This document shows, one piece after another, positions 24,686-33,930 of a DNA stretch of 64,000 bases; the first letter of the stretch is position 1, and the number at the start of each line of letters is the position of its first letter. The notes below the pieces were generated by a model that was not told the origin of the DNA, ran no database searches, and worked only from the letters and a program-made list of their open reading frames with translations. Location: NCBI RefSeq assembly GCF_000307105.1, contig NC_018645.1:4846001-4910000 (forward strand), read 5' to 3'. A program made the translations under genes and the position numbers. Source of the stretch: Desulfobacula toluolica Tol2 (GTDB taxonomy: Bacteria > Desulfobacterota > Desulfobacteria > Desulfobacterales > Desulfobacteraceae).

Positions 24686-27195
24686 TTTATTTCCTTTAAT
24701 ATTTTGCGCTCGGGATAGACACCAGAAATTACCCTGTAAGGAACGATATAGGCATCAGGGCCGTGTTCCAGGGTCAGGCTGATTTCATATTTGCCGGGTT
24801 TCAGATCCGAGCGGAGCGGAAAAAAACAAGACTGCCTGGATCTCAACAAAGGGGTGGATGAATTCAGAATATAGGCGGGTTCATTGTTGTCCGGTCTCAG
24901 GCTGTATTGCCGTTTTCTGCGGGTAAGGGTATTGAACGGGCCATAATCCGTAAAAGAAAGATTTTGGATTTTGGCGGTAAAGATGAGTCTTTGGCTATGT
25001 TGATCACTTTGTTGATCCCCATATTGATCACCAGAGTGATACATAGAAGGAAAAAACAGGGCCAGGGATAAATTTTCATCTTCATCAAACAATTTGGTAT
25101 AGTCCAATGTCATTGACTTTCGGGTCAGGCGGTAGGCAAATCTCAAATGATATCCTGCATCTTCAGAGCGGATAAGGTTCACAAAACATTGAACAGGAGC
25201 CGAAGACAATAGGGTAAGCTTGTGTATGCCTGCCTGGACAGGCGGCAGCATCACGCTGCCGGTGAGCCCTGCCAGATCTTTTTGAAAATAATCTTTCCCG
25301 TCAAGTATCGCCTTGATATGAAAAGGCCGGGATCTGTTTTCACTGTAAAAAATCAGCCGGGGCCTCATTTTTTTCAGAGCCCCTTGGGACTTAAAATTGA
25401 TTGTCACGGGTATGTTCAAGGGTATTTTTTTAAAATTTGACACAAGGGCTGAATCACGGTGATACTGTTTTTTTTCAGCCGGCGTTAAAATATAGTGCCC
25501 GTTGCCATTGTCATTGCTATTGCCGCGGGGGGCAAAGGATTCCCATACAAAACGGCCTGAGGACAGATCATAATCAATGTCCGGCGGTCTGTGCTGAAGC
25601 CTGAGCAAAACCGATCTTTGCAATTTAAAAAGCGTGTTAAATCCCAACGGTGTTATGGGAAACCAGGAGACTTGTTTTTCATCTTCTTTGTCCATGGAGG
25701 CATACCCGTCTTCAGGCACACGGGTCAGGGCCATCCTTTGAGGAGGACGGTTGTATGCAGTTGCCAGCAGTGGGCTGGAAGATGAAAACCGGATGGAGGA
25801 AACCTTTGGAGGAAGCCTGAAATAAACTGCAACAGGATCGGATAAAATAATCCTGGTATCATTTTCAATCAAGTGGTCATATACGGAAGGAACCGGGTCA
25901 AAAGGAATGTTTTTTTTAAAAATTTGTTTTCCGTTATGATCAAGCAGAGCGTAATCAATAGACTGATCAGCAGAGATTGTGTCGCTTGTTTTTTTTCTGA
26001 ACACGGCCTTAAAGGGTGTGGACAGCCCTTTTGCATGGGAAACCCGATAGGTCAGAGTGTTCTCTTGGTCCATGGCAAATGCCCGTGCAACAAGGGGGGC
26101 AGGAGTGATATCAGTCTTCTGGCCTTTGTCAATGCTGTAGACCTGAACAATAACCGGCTGGTCAGAACTCAATTCCATTATGCCTCCGGCAAGCCGGTTT
26201 TCATATACAGCAAAAATGCCGTTCCATGGCACTGTCCATTCTTGTTTTTTTTGTTTTTTGCCAAACCATTTTAATTGTATATGGGCAGGGGGCTTTCCTT
26301 CCACAATGGGGGCAACATGCGAAAATACACATTTGACTTGTATTCCCTGTTCCGGGATGGGTACGGTAACCCGCAACTGCTGATCAATCACCAGACCGGT
26401 TGGGAAAGGTTGCGGTTGCGCAATGTCGGCGTCAATCTCTTTTCTGACATAAAGTTTGCGCAATTTATAATCTTTGCTGGCAGATCCCAATGGTGCCAGA
26501 GGTTGCCAGGCCATTCGCATGAGGTTTGTCTGTTCGGTCTGCGTTAAAAATTCAGGAGGATAGATATTAAAACGGGACAGATGCTCCCTTTTTTCCTTGC
26601 CGGTTCGCTGCCACTGGTGCTTTAAATTGTTTTCAGAAGGTGTTTCAGGCAGATAAAGCCGCATTACCACATCAAAGATAATGGGGTCATGACCAAAAAG
26701 CCGGAATCTCATCTTTAAACCCTGGTTATCCGGGATTTTCTTAAAATCCAGAACCACACTCCTGCCGTCTGCGGGAACCAGGGGTGTTTTAAGATAATAC
26801 CCTGCCGTGTATTGCTTGTCCCCGGCAGCGTCGTTATACAAGGTGATTTTAGTATGCTTGTGATAAATTCCTGATTTTATAATATTATTTTCTTTGTCGC
26901 AAATCTGGTATTCCAGGGCATACTTCATTGGGGTATCAGGATCATAGTCGGTCTTTTTGGGGATATTGGCAGTGGTGATTATCTTGACCCTGTCTGTTGC
27001 CGGAGGAAGATAAAAGTTGGTCCATTGGTTTTGATCCAGTTTATAGCACAAGCTTATCTTTGCATCCGGGGCTTTTAAATAGCTCAGCATGTTCTGCCTA
27101 AGCCCTTTAAAAAAACTTTCAAATTCAAAACCCATGGTATGGCAAGGCCATATGAAAAATAATGCGGCAGCAGCTGTTAAAAAATATTTTTTCAC
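24682..27195 (-). CDS. Secreted beta-rich protein of unknown function in the CapB/CapC-like operon
   Basis: About 837 residues with a signal peptide (KKYFLTAAAALFFIWPCHTMG). I recognise no known family. The chain is beta-rich throughout, with no further membrane segments. Near residues 640-680 the block AGIHKLTLLSSAPVQCFVNL followed by IRSEDAGYHL closely resembles KGNHTLTLVPRSDLIVRVI followed by KQEDPDYLL in the 1831-residue neighbour, so the two share a domain. GTG at 27195 is preferred: it overlaps the stop of the preceding gene (GTGA), follows GGAGTGGAAA, and puts the signal peptide at the N-terminus. An ATG at 27216 is the alternative. It probably works in the periplasm with the large neighbour as a scaffold or polymer-handling partner. 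Confidence 0.72.
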   Translation of the reverse strand: MKKYFLTAAAALFFIWPCHTMGFEFESFFKGLRQNMLSYLKAPDAKISLCYKLDQNQWTNFYLPPATDRVKIITTANIPKKTDYDPDTPMKYALEYQICDKENNIIKSGIYHKHTKITLYNDAAGDKQYTAGYYLKTPLVPADGRSVVLDFKKIPDNQGLKMRFRLFGHDPIIFDVVMRLYLPETPSENNLKHQWQRTGKEKREHLSRFNIYPPEFLTQTEQTNLMRMAWQPLAPLGSASKDYKLRKLYVRKEIDADIAQPQPFPTGLVIDQQLRVTVPIPEQGIQVKCVFSHVAPIVEGKPPAHIQLKWFGKKQKKQEWTVPWNGIFAVYENRLAGGIMELSSDQPVIVQVYSIDKGQKTDITPAPLVARAFAMDQENTLTYRVSHAKGLSTPFKAVFRKKTSDTISADQSIDYALLDHNGKQIFKKNIPFDPVPSVYDHLIENDTRIILSDPVAVYFRLPPKVSSIRFSSSSPLLATAYNRPPQRMALTRVPEDGYASMDKEDEKQVSWFPITPLGFNTLFKLQRSVLLRLQHRPPDIDYDLSSGRFVWESFAPRGNSNDNGNGHYILTPAEKKQYHRDSALVSNFKKIPLNIPVTINFKSQGALKKMRPRLIFYSENRSRPFHIKAILDGKDYFQKDLAGLTGSVMLPPVQAGIHKLTLLSSAPVQCFVNLIRSEDAGYHLRFAYRLTRKSMTLDYTKLFDEDENLSLALFFPSMYHSGDQYGDQQSDQHSQRLIFTAKIQNLSFTDYGPFNTLTRRKRQYSLRPDNNEPAYILNSSTPLLRSRQSCFFPLRSDLKPGKYEISLTLEHGPDAYIVPYRVISGVYPERKILKEIK

Positions 27196-30100
27196 TGTTT
27201 TTTCCACTCCAGCCATGCAAGTCTGGCGTCAATATAATGGGATATGCGTTCTTGAGTAACCTGCAAGACGTTTACGGCAAGTGTTGTACCCATGTCTTTT
27301 GGAAACAGGTTGATAACTGCGGCAAGCTGTTTTGCTTTTGTGAATACAAGTAAAAAGCTCTGTTTTGAATTCAGGTCGATGATTCTTTGATAAGACAGGC
27401 CTGGCCATTGATGCAAAATTTGATCCAGCACAATAATATCATGGGTTTCAATATAGGTCTGAATAAGGGTTTTAAACCGGCCTGGCAAATCAACCGGCTG
27501 GTTTTGGCTTGTGTTGATAGTGGCGAAAAGATCGGCTTCAAACGTGTTGATGCCCAAAGCTCTGAACTGGCTTTCCTGTATCTTGTTTTCCGTTTGCTGC
27601 CTGAAATAGGCTCTTATGACGGGAGACAGCCAGATAATGGCAAACTCTTTATTCCGGGACTGGTCCAGGTACATGGCCTGGGGAATTCCCCCGACTTCAT
27701 ATCCGGCCGTGGCTTTTGACCCGTCCACCAGTTTGATGCTCAATCCGTTTGATTTCAAAGAGGTGATCAGGTCAAGGGTCAAAGTATCGGGTTGACTGTA
27801 AAGCTTGACTCCGGATCGAAAAGACAGCAATGCATCCGTATCCGGCAAAGGCGCATCCGGTTTGAATCCAAGAGCCCTGCATTGAACGATCATCAAGGGA
27901 TCAGATCCTTGTTCTCTTACCATCACCTGGCTGACAAGGGTGTACAGGCTTTCTTTGTTCTGCATCCTGATGATATCTGATGATCCGTCCGGGTTTGTTA
28001 AAGGGTGGGCCGTACTGATCATCAGGCCCAATGCCTTGGTCCGTTCAAACAATGACACTGAGTACTCAAACACGTTCATTTCAGATAAAGGCCTAGGTGT
28101 TTGTATCAGATAGGGATTTGACGGGCCGAGGCGGAAAATATAACTTCCCCAGAACCGCTTGGCTGCATCATCTCTTTCCGATAAAATCAAATAATCCTGG
28201 TGTGAAGTTTTATGGCGGTACTGGATGATTTCATACCCCATAACGGCAGCCGATATGTTTAATGCTTTTAATTCATTGACCGCATTCGGTCCCCATCCCT
28301 TATCTGAATACAATTGCCGGGACAGCTTTAATAAAGGGGTTAAAATTTCATGGTCAAAAAACAAAAGTTCTTCAAATCTTGGTACTTGATACAGGCCCGA
28401 TCCTTTTTCTGAGATTTTTTGTTTGCCCCTGAGCAGCCAGTCTTGAAGATAACCCACAATACTCTGCTCGCTGAGTTCAACAGGCAGTTCAATTCCCTTG
28501 AAAGGTGTTTTAAACATTAAATCCCTTGCATGGTGACGGTTCAGCATTAATACGGCAAACCCGGAATGCGACTTGTCCCGCAGCCGGTTGTTGAATGGAG
28601 AAGTTTCCCATTTTATGCCGAAAGGACCCAGTATTTTTTTTAAAAGCACAAGATCCAGCCCGGGCGGTAACGAAGATTTTATCCAGAGAAGGGAGTCGAC
28701 AACCGGTGGTTCTCCCAGAGTAGGGATAACACGCTTGCCTGTCAGCACCTTTATGGTGTTTTGGGTGTGACCCCGAACCTGAAGGATATTGGTGTCATGA
28801 AAAAAACGCTGAAACACGGAAAACAGTGTTAAAGGATTGTTCAAAACATCGGACGTTCCGTCATCATTGGTTTTCAGTCCTGATCCGCCAAAGGCAAGAG
28901 CCTTGGCGTTCAAAGCGGAAAACAGCCATGTCCCGGCTTCCAGGATGCCCCATTCATCCAGGGGAGCCGGCACTTCAAGGAGCATGGGGTTTTTAAAATC
29001 AACATTAAAAACATAACTTCCCCACCCGTTTCGCGGCTCTGCTTCATACACATAAAGATAATGTCCTTCAACCTTTGCCAGGGCGTAATTGATCCGGCCC
29101 AGAAGATTTTCAGCTGTTTTAAGGGAATTTATGTCCTTTGAAACGCAATAGTGTTCAATGGATTTGAGTGCTTCTGAAAAAATTTCCATCTCCCTGGGCA
29201 AAGGAGACACAAAAGAATTTTTTTTCAGAGAGGTAAACAGCCTGACCTTGTCTTCTTTTAAAAGGTCAATCAACCGCTGGTCGCCAAACTCTTTTTTAAC
29301 ATTCAATATCCGGGTCAAAGGCTGTGCAGTCAATGATAGAATATTGGGAATATGGGTCATGGCAAAACCTATACAGGTTGCCGCCATGACCGCTGCCAAC
29401 GATGTCTGGAGAACTGCCCGTGTGACCCTGACAGCAATGTCTTTATCGTGCATTTTAATTGCAAGCAAAGTGGTCAGCAAATATCCGAATCCATAAAAAT
29501 CAGTCACTTTTTCTCTGGGAAACCAATGAATAATGACCCATCCCAGCACCAACTTATAAAAAAAACCAACATTGAAAAACAAAAGAATTTTTCTTGCTCC
29601 CTCCATGTTGGCTTCGCGAAAGATGGAAAGCCTCAGCACCAGGGAGGCGATCATCAAAATAATAAAGGTTTCCAGAAATGTATACACCAGTTTTTCAGGC
29701 TGATACCATTGCAGGGCAAGCAATGACGGTATCAGTATTCCGCTGAAGTCCCATCCGTAATGCAGATTCATCCTGGATGCCACAATCGAGGTTGTTAACA
29801 ATATAATATAGGCTTTGGGGCTGGATAACATTGAAGAGGCAATGTCTTCATACATGTATACGATATTGCCCATGTTGAAATTTGTAAATTCAATCAGAAC
29901 ATACCGGACCAGCAGCCATGTGGTCAAAAGGGTTATAAAAGCCTGGATAAATCCTTTTTTCAGTCCCGGCTTCCAGAATTGATTGGCCAGCAGGGCAACA
30001 ACAATGAGGCCGAAGCTGTGCAGGCTGTTGCGGTAATCAAAAACAATCCCGAAAGTCCTGGTCACATATTCTCCTGACAGTGGAAGCAGGATGGTGTCAA

Positions 30101-30431
30101 AGATCAGTCTTACAATGATGCTGGTCAACAGCAGTGCAAAAAATCTGTCTCTGCCGAAAAAACTGTTCCACCAACCTGATTTTGAAAAATATTCCGAGTA
30201 AAGCCAGACCAGAAAATAGGTGATGACGGCTTCAAAAATAATCACGGCTGCCGACAACGGCTTGACCATCAAAAGCGGAATAAGATAGCCGGGCACAACC
30301 AGGCCGCTTAACACCCAGCCCAGACGCAGATTAAAAAAACAGGTCACACACACTCCAAGCCAGACCGTTGTGGTCACTGAGTTTGCAAGACTTCCTGGCG
30401 GAAAGATATTGAGTATAAAGGATTCAATCAT
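27192..30431 (-). CDS. CapC/PgsC-like membrane protein with duplicated membrane unit and two degenerate hydrolase-like domains
   Basis: This 1079-residue protein starts 2 bp after the CHASE2 gene. Residues about 1-370 hold some ten membrane segments in two units: the first (LGWVLSGLVVPGYLIPLL, then IIFEAVITYFLVWL) and the second (YGWDFSGILIPSLLALQWY, then FLETFIILMIASLVLRL) share the G-W-x-x-SG-x-x-(V/I)P pattern of CapC/PgsC, the partner of CapB in poly-gamma-glutamate synthesis. The soluble C-terminal half has an internal duplication: GWGSYVFNVDFKNPMLLEVP near 468 and FWGSYIFRLGPSNPYLIQTP near 757, each followed by a T-N-x-DG-(T/S)SD segment. Both align by eye with GRGFYIFP...LMIP of the 317-residue hydrolase but lack its His residues. 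Such a fusion is not part of known CapC proteins. Confidence 0.8.
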   Translation of the reverse strand: MIESFILNIFPPGSLANSVTTTVWLGVCVTCFFNLRLGWVLSGLVVPGYLIPLLMVKPLSAAVIIFEAVITYFLVWLYSEYFSKSGWWNSFFGRDRFFALLLTSIIVRLIFDTILLPLSGEYVTRTFGIVFDYRNSLHSFGLIVVALLANQFWKPGLKKGFIQAFITLLTTWLLVRYVLIEFTNFNMGNIVYMYEDIASSMLSSPKAYIILLTTSIVASRMNLHYGWDFSGILIPSLLALQWYQPEKLVYTFLETFIILMIASLVLRLSIFREANMEGARKILLFFNVGFFYKLVLGWVIIHWFPREKVTDFYGFGYLLTTLLAIKMHDKDIAVRVTRAVLQTSLAAVMAATCIGFAMTHIPNILSLTAQPLTRILNVKKEFGDQRLIDLLKEDKVRLFTSLKKNSFVSPLPREMEIFSEALKSIEHYCVSKDINSLKTAENLLGRINYALAKVEGHYLYVYEAEPRNGWGSYVFNVDFKNPMLLEVPAPLDEWGILEAGTWLFSALNAKALAFGGSGLKTNDDGTSDVLNNPLTLFSVFQRFFHDTNILQVRGHTQNTIKVLTGKRVIPTLGEPPVVDSLLWIKSSLPPGLDLVLLKKILGPFGIKWETSPFNNRLRDKSHSGFAVLMLNRHHARDLMFKTPFKGIELPVELSEQSIVGYLQDWLLRGKQKISEKGSGLYQVPRFEELLFFDHEILTPLLKLSRQLYSDKGWGPNAVNELKALNISAAVMGYEIIQYRHKTSHQDYLILSERDDAAKRFWGSYIFRLGPSNPYLIQTPRPLSEMNVFEYSVSLFERTKALGLMISTAHPLTNPDGSSDIIRMQNKESLYTLVSQVMVREQGSDPLMIVQCRALGFKPDAPLPDTDALLSFRSGVKLYSQPDTLTLDLITSLKSNGLSIKLVDGSKATAGYEVGGIPQAMYLDQSRNKEFAIIWLSPVIRAYFRQQTENKIQESQFRALGINTFEADLFATINTSQNQPVDLPGRFKTLIQTYIETHDIIVLDQILHQWPGLSYQRIIDLNSKQSFLLVFTKAKQLAAVINLFPKDMGTTLAVNVLQVTQERISHYIDARLAWLEWKKQ

Positions 30432-30433
30432 GA

Positions 30434-33118
30434 TTAAAACTTATTCAGCATCAGGTTAAATTGAATGCCTTTTCCAACTTGACTTGTTCCAGTCAGATCA
30501 CATTTCCATTGTTTGAGCTTGGGTGACAGCTGCCGGATCTCTTGAAAAAACTTTGAGTTATTTAACTGGCCTGAAGATAAATACCTTTGAAAATCCTCAT
30601 CCGGCATTCCATACCCTGCATTGTATATGCTGTAAAAGATACTGCCGTTCTTGGATTCCGACCTGATTTGGATGGCTGTTTCTTCATAGGCATCATGCAA
30701 AAGGATTGAAAACAGGGAGATAAAAAGTTTTTTCAGGTCTCCGGGACCGGCTAAAACCAGATCAGATAAGCTGCCGGATGCAATCTCAAAAGAAATTCTT
30801 TTTTTGCCTGCGATTTCTTGCAACTGGGATATGGAGTTTTTAATGATTTTGAGGGTGCTTACGGGAAACACCTGATATGTTTCTGAAAACACATCAAGGC
30901 TCATATAATCATTGAGTTCTGTAATAAAATTAATCAGGTTGTCTTTTTTATCATTTAGATTTTCAATGAGTTTTGTCTTCTGTTCGGCAACCATTTTGTC
31001 ATCTTCAAGCATCATGCATACATTGCTTATGGACTCGACCCCTTCTTTAAGGTGGATGTTGCTGCGCTCAAAAAGTTCTGCCTTCAAGGTACCGGAATTT
31101 TTGGCATCGGTTACGTCAATCATTTCAAAAAGCATTCCATGCAGATCAAAAGGATAGGCTTCATCCTGAATCAGGCTGTTTTCCTCTTCAATGAGCAAAG
31201 GACGAATGGAGAGCAAAAATGACTTGTCATGGTCGGCTATGGTGACGGGCAGGGTTAATATGTCATGGCTGATGATGGTCTGGCTGAGCAGATTGCGCAT
31301 CTGTTGAGCCGTATGGTTCGTCAGTTTTACTGCAAGGTCAAGGGCCGTCATTTTAAACGGAGCAATGTTCATGGTTTTTAAAAAATTGGACATGCCTTGA
31401 TTGACATGGGTCACCTGTCCGAAAATATCATATAAGATAACGGCGGATTCAATGGAGTTAAAAACCAGGTCCAGAATGGACACCCGCCTTCCCAGCAGAT
31501 TGATGATATTATTTATCTCATGGGAAAGATCTTCTTTTGTTTCAAAACGCAAAATTTTATTGATCAGGCTTTTTTGACCTGCCTGCTCAAGATGCCATTT
31601 GTCTCTCTTGTAGAGGATTTCGCCTATTTCCACTGCAAAGCGGTTGATTGTGGGAAGAAGAGTGGATATATCCGCTGCTTGGCCGGATGAAATCACAAAT
31701 GCCCAAAACCCCTGAAGCCTGCCCGCAAAACTCAGAGGAACCAGGTATTGCACATCATTTGGCTTTGCTGTCTTAAAATAAGAATGAATTTCAATGGGTT
31801 TGTTTTCTTTGATTGCAGTGGAATACGGTGTTCTCTGATAGTCCCGTCGCCTTTCCTTGATATCACTGATGGAGGTGTTCAAAGCAATTATTTCCTTTAC
31901 CCTGTGGTCGTTTTCTACCTTGTCAAGAAAAATTGCCCGCTCAAGATTCAGGGTCTGGTTAACCATATTGATGATCCTTGACCAATACTCTTTGGATTCA
32001 TAAAACCCGGTGGCAGAAAATTTTTTCTTAATTTGAATGGACCGGTTTAATATCATTTCTTTGGCAAGCCTGCTTTTTAACGAACACTTTCTTGCAAACA
32101 TAAAAACCAGGACGGTTGCACAGGTGAGAATAATTTCAAAAAAAGGCGGCCAGAAAAACGCATGGGATAACAAAACCCAGGTCACTATAACGCACCCCAT
32201 GAAAAACGCCCCGGTATACACAAGTATCATAATTTCAGACAGCAGCGGATAGAGAGTCAGTCCAAGAAAGGTGATGGTAATAATGAAACATAATGTGGTA
32301 AGGGGGGCAGACCACTTGATTGGGTTTTGTTCAATCAAAGTATCGAGTGCATACCCGTTATATTCGACCAGGGAAATACTGTTGTCACCCGAATGAACAG
32401 GAGTGTTAAAACCTGGTGAATTTGCAGCTTTTTTCAACCCTATGATGACACTACGGTCTTGAACCAGTTCCGGAACAAGATTACCGGAGACTATCCGTTT
32501 AAAGTCTATATTGGGAAGTTTTTTTGTTGCCGCCATAAAGTTGATAAAAAAGATATTGTCTTCGCCAAGCTCTGGAGTATTTCTCATTTGTGCGGCAAGC
32601 ACCAGGAAATTTGGTGTTTTTTTATTTTGGACGGTAAAATATGCCTGCTCAAAACGATGCACCCCGTAATTGTTTGGCGGAAGGTCATAGGGTGCCGTGA
32701 TAATTTTTTTTCCCCGGGCCCGGGCAGGTATAGGATCAAAAAGATCTTCACCTGCCGGATCTTGTTTCCCAAGTTTTTGTCTGCCAAAAATGACATTACC
32801 CATGGAAACGGCTTTGTCATAAAATTTTTCCGATACATTGGGAGGAAAAAAAGAAAATATAACCTGACTGGCTCCAATTGCATTAAGGTTTTGCAGGAAA
32901 GATATCCAAACCATATCGCCACTTTTTTGCTGGTCATAATCTATCTCAACAAGAAGTGTTTTTTTTGCAGCATTTTGCTGTTCAGGGATATGGTTGACAA
33001 AAGTGTCATAAAGGATGCCGCTGGGCAGATTAAACGCCCCTGAAAGACTTAAAAACCATATAAAAAGGGTTGTAAGAACCCCCGTATAAATAACAATATA
33101 TTTTGATTCTCCGTTCAT
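30434..33118 (-). CDS. CHASE2-domain membrane sensor with PAS and degenerate histidine-kinase-like end
   Basis: This 894-residue protein is first in the operon. After an N-terminal membrane anchor (about 9-27) comes a periplasmic CHASE2 domain (about 30-265, with NAIGASQVIFSFFPP and FKRIVSGNLVPELVQDRSVI), then three closely spaced membrane segments (about 270-345), a GAF-like region, a PAS region near 555-650 and an ATPase-like end (NAGYGMPDEDF as G1 box, GKGIQFNLML as G2 box). I find no canonical H-box histidine, so autophosphorylation is doubtful; it may be a pseudokinase sensor. As leader gene of the polymer operon, it could sense an envelope signal and regulate synthesis. Ribosome site TTAAGGAAATGTA. 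Confidence 0.82.
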   Translation of the reverse strand: MNGESKYIVIYTGVLTTLFIWFLSLSGAFNLPSGILYDTFVNHIPEQQNAAKKTLLVEIDYDQQKSGDMVWISFLQNLNAIGASQVIFSFFPPNVSEKFYDKAVSMGNVIFGRQKLGKQDPAGEDLFDPIPARARGKKIITAPYDLPPNNYGVHRFEQAYFTVQNKKTPNFLVLAAQMRNTPELGEDNIFFINFMAATKKLPNIDFKRIVSGNLVPELVQDRSVIIGLKKAANSPGFNTPVHSGDNSISLVEYNGYALDTLIEQNPIKWSAPLTTLCFIITITFLGLTLYPLLSEIMILVYTGAFFMGCVIVTWVLLSHAFFWPPFFEIILTCATVLVFMFARKCSLKSRLAKEMILNRSIQIKKKFSATGFYESKEYWSRIINMVNQTLNLERAIFLDKVENDHRVKEIIALNTSISDIKERRRDYQRTPYSTAIKENKPIEIHSYFKTAKPNDVQYLVPLSFAGRLQGFWAFVISSGQAADISTLLPTINRFAVEIGEILYKRDKWHLEQAGQKSLINKILRFETKEDLSHEINNIINLLGRRVSILDLVFNSIESAVILYDIFGQVTHVNQGMSNFLKTMNIAPFKMTALDLAVKLTNHTAQQMRNLLSQTIISHDILTLPVTIADHDKSFLLSIRPLLIEEENSLIQDEAYPFDLHGMLFEMIDVTDAKNSGTLKAELFERSNIHLKEGVESISNVCMMLEDDKMVAEQKTKLIENLNDKKDNLINFITELNDYMSLDVFSETYQVFPVSTLKIIKNSISQLQEIAGKKRISFEIASGSLSDLVLAGPGDLKKLFISLFSILLHDAYEETAIQIRSESKNGSIFYSIYNAGYGMPDEDFQRYLSSGQLNNSKFFQEIRQLSPKLKQWKCDLTGTSQVGKGIQFNLMLNKF

Positions 33119-33930
33119 TACATTTCCTTAAAATAAGATTTTGCAGCAAACAGTTACAGCAAATAATTTGGTATGGACCATTTCCATGGATTCTTCAATT
33201 TTACTCTTTACTTGGGTTCTTTAATTTTTTCTGAAATATTAAAGAAATCAGCAGTCGTCACAATTGATCTGACGGTCTTTAATACTTTTTTTATAATTTA
33301 ACTCACGTTTCGCTTTTTGAAAATTGAAAACAATCATTTATTCTCACTTGTAATATAGTGATAGGTTTTAGTCAACATTCTCATCTATATTGCCAAACGC
33401 CAACGCCTTGAGGAACAACCGCCTCTGCCCGGCATATAAGGACCTAAGCTGCTTGAGTTCCCTTCCCTGCAATGGAAATGATGGAAGATTTGTGCAGTAA
33501 AAAATTTATTTTTTTTTTGTCCTCAATAGAATAGCTACGCCTGAAATTCTTCAGAATCAGGTGGATGGTGCCTAAAAAGGCTTTCATTCGCCGGACTAAG
33601 TTCCCGCCAAGCAAAAAAAAACCTGAATTACCTTTGGACGGGTATAAAAAAAATAGGCGGTGGATTTGGGTTTCAGCAATTTTGTATTGCTTTTTTTAAA
33701 ATCTTTATTTAGCTACTTGAATTGATTTATAAAATTAAAGGGACCTTGCAGTGTAAAATTATTAAAATGTGGAATTGCTTGATTAGATCTAAAATAGAAT
33801 GACTATTTTGTACCGGGCCTCTAAATATAAAATTGGCGGCATATTTTTTGCATTTCCAAACTTAAAAAGGCAGGGATAGACGAATTATTAAACGGTATCA
33901 CTTGCTGAAACATTCTTTATGGAGGCATGA
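33119..33930. other. Gene-free interval between the divergent polymer operon and ABC exporter genes
   Basis: About 810 bp without a supportable gene. It must contain the promoter of the minus-strand operon near its left end and that of the ABC genes near its right end; I see no clear -35/-10 or -24/-12 pair for either. A 47-codon minus-strand frame (33444-33587) lacks a ribosome site. The base composition and the junk-like short frames suggest decayed sequence. Confidence 0.6.

Noticed and set aside
33444-33587. 47-codon minus-strand frame (MKAFLGTIHLILKNF...)
   Set aside because: No ribosome site, no recognisable family, runs through a poly-A tract; not enough to call a gene.
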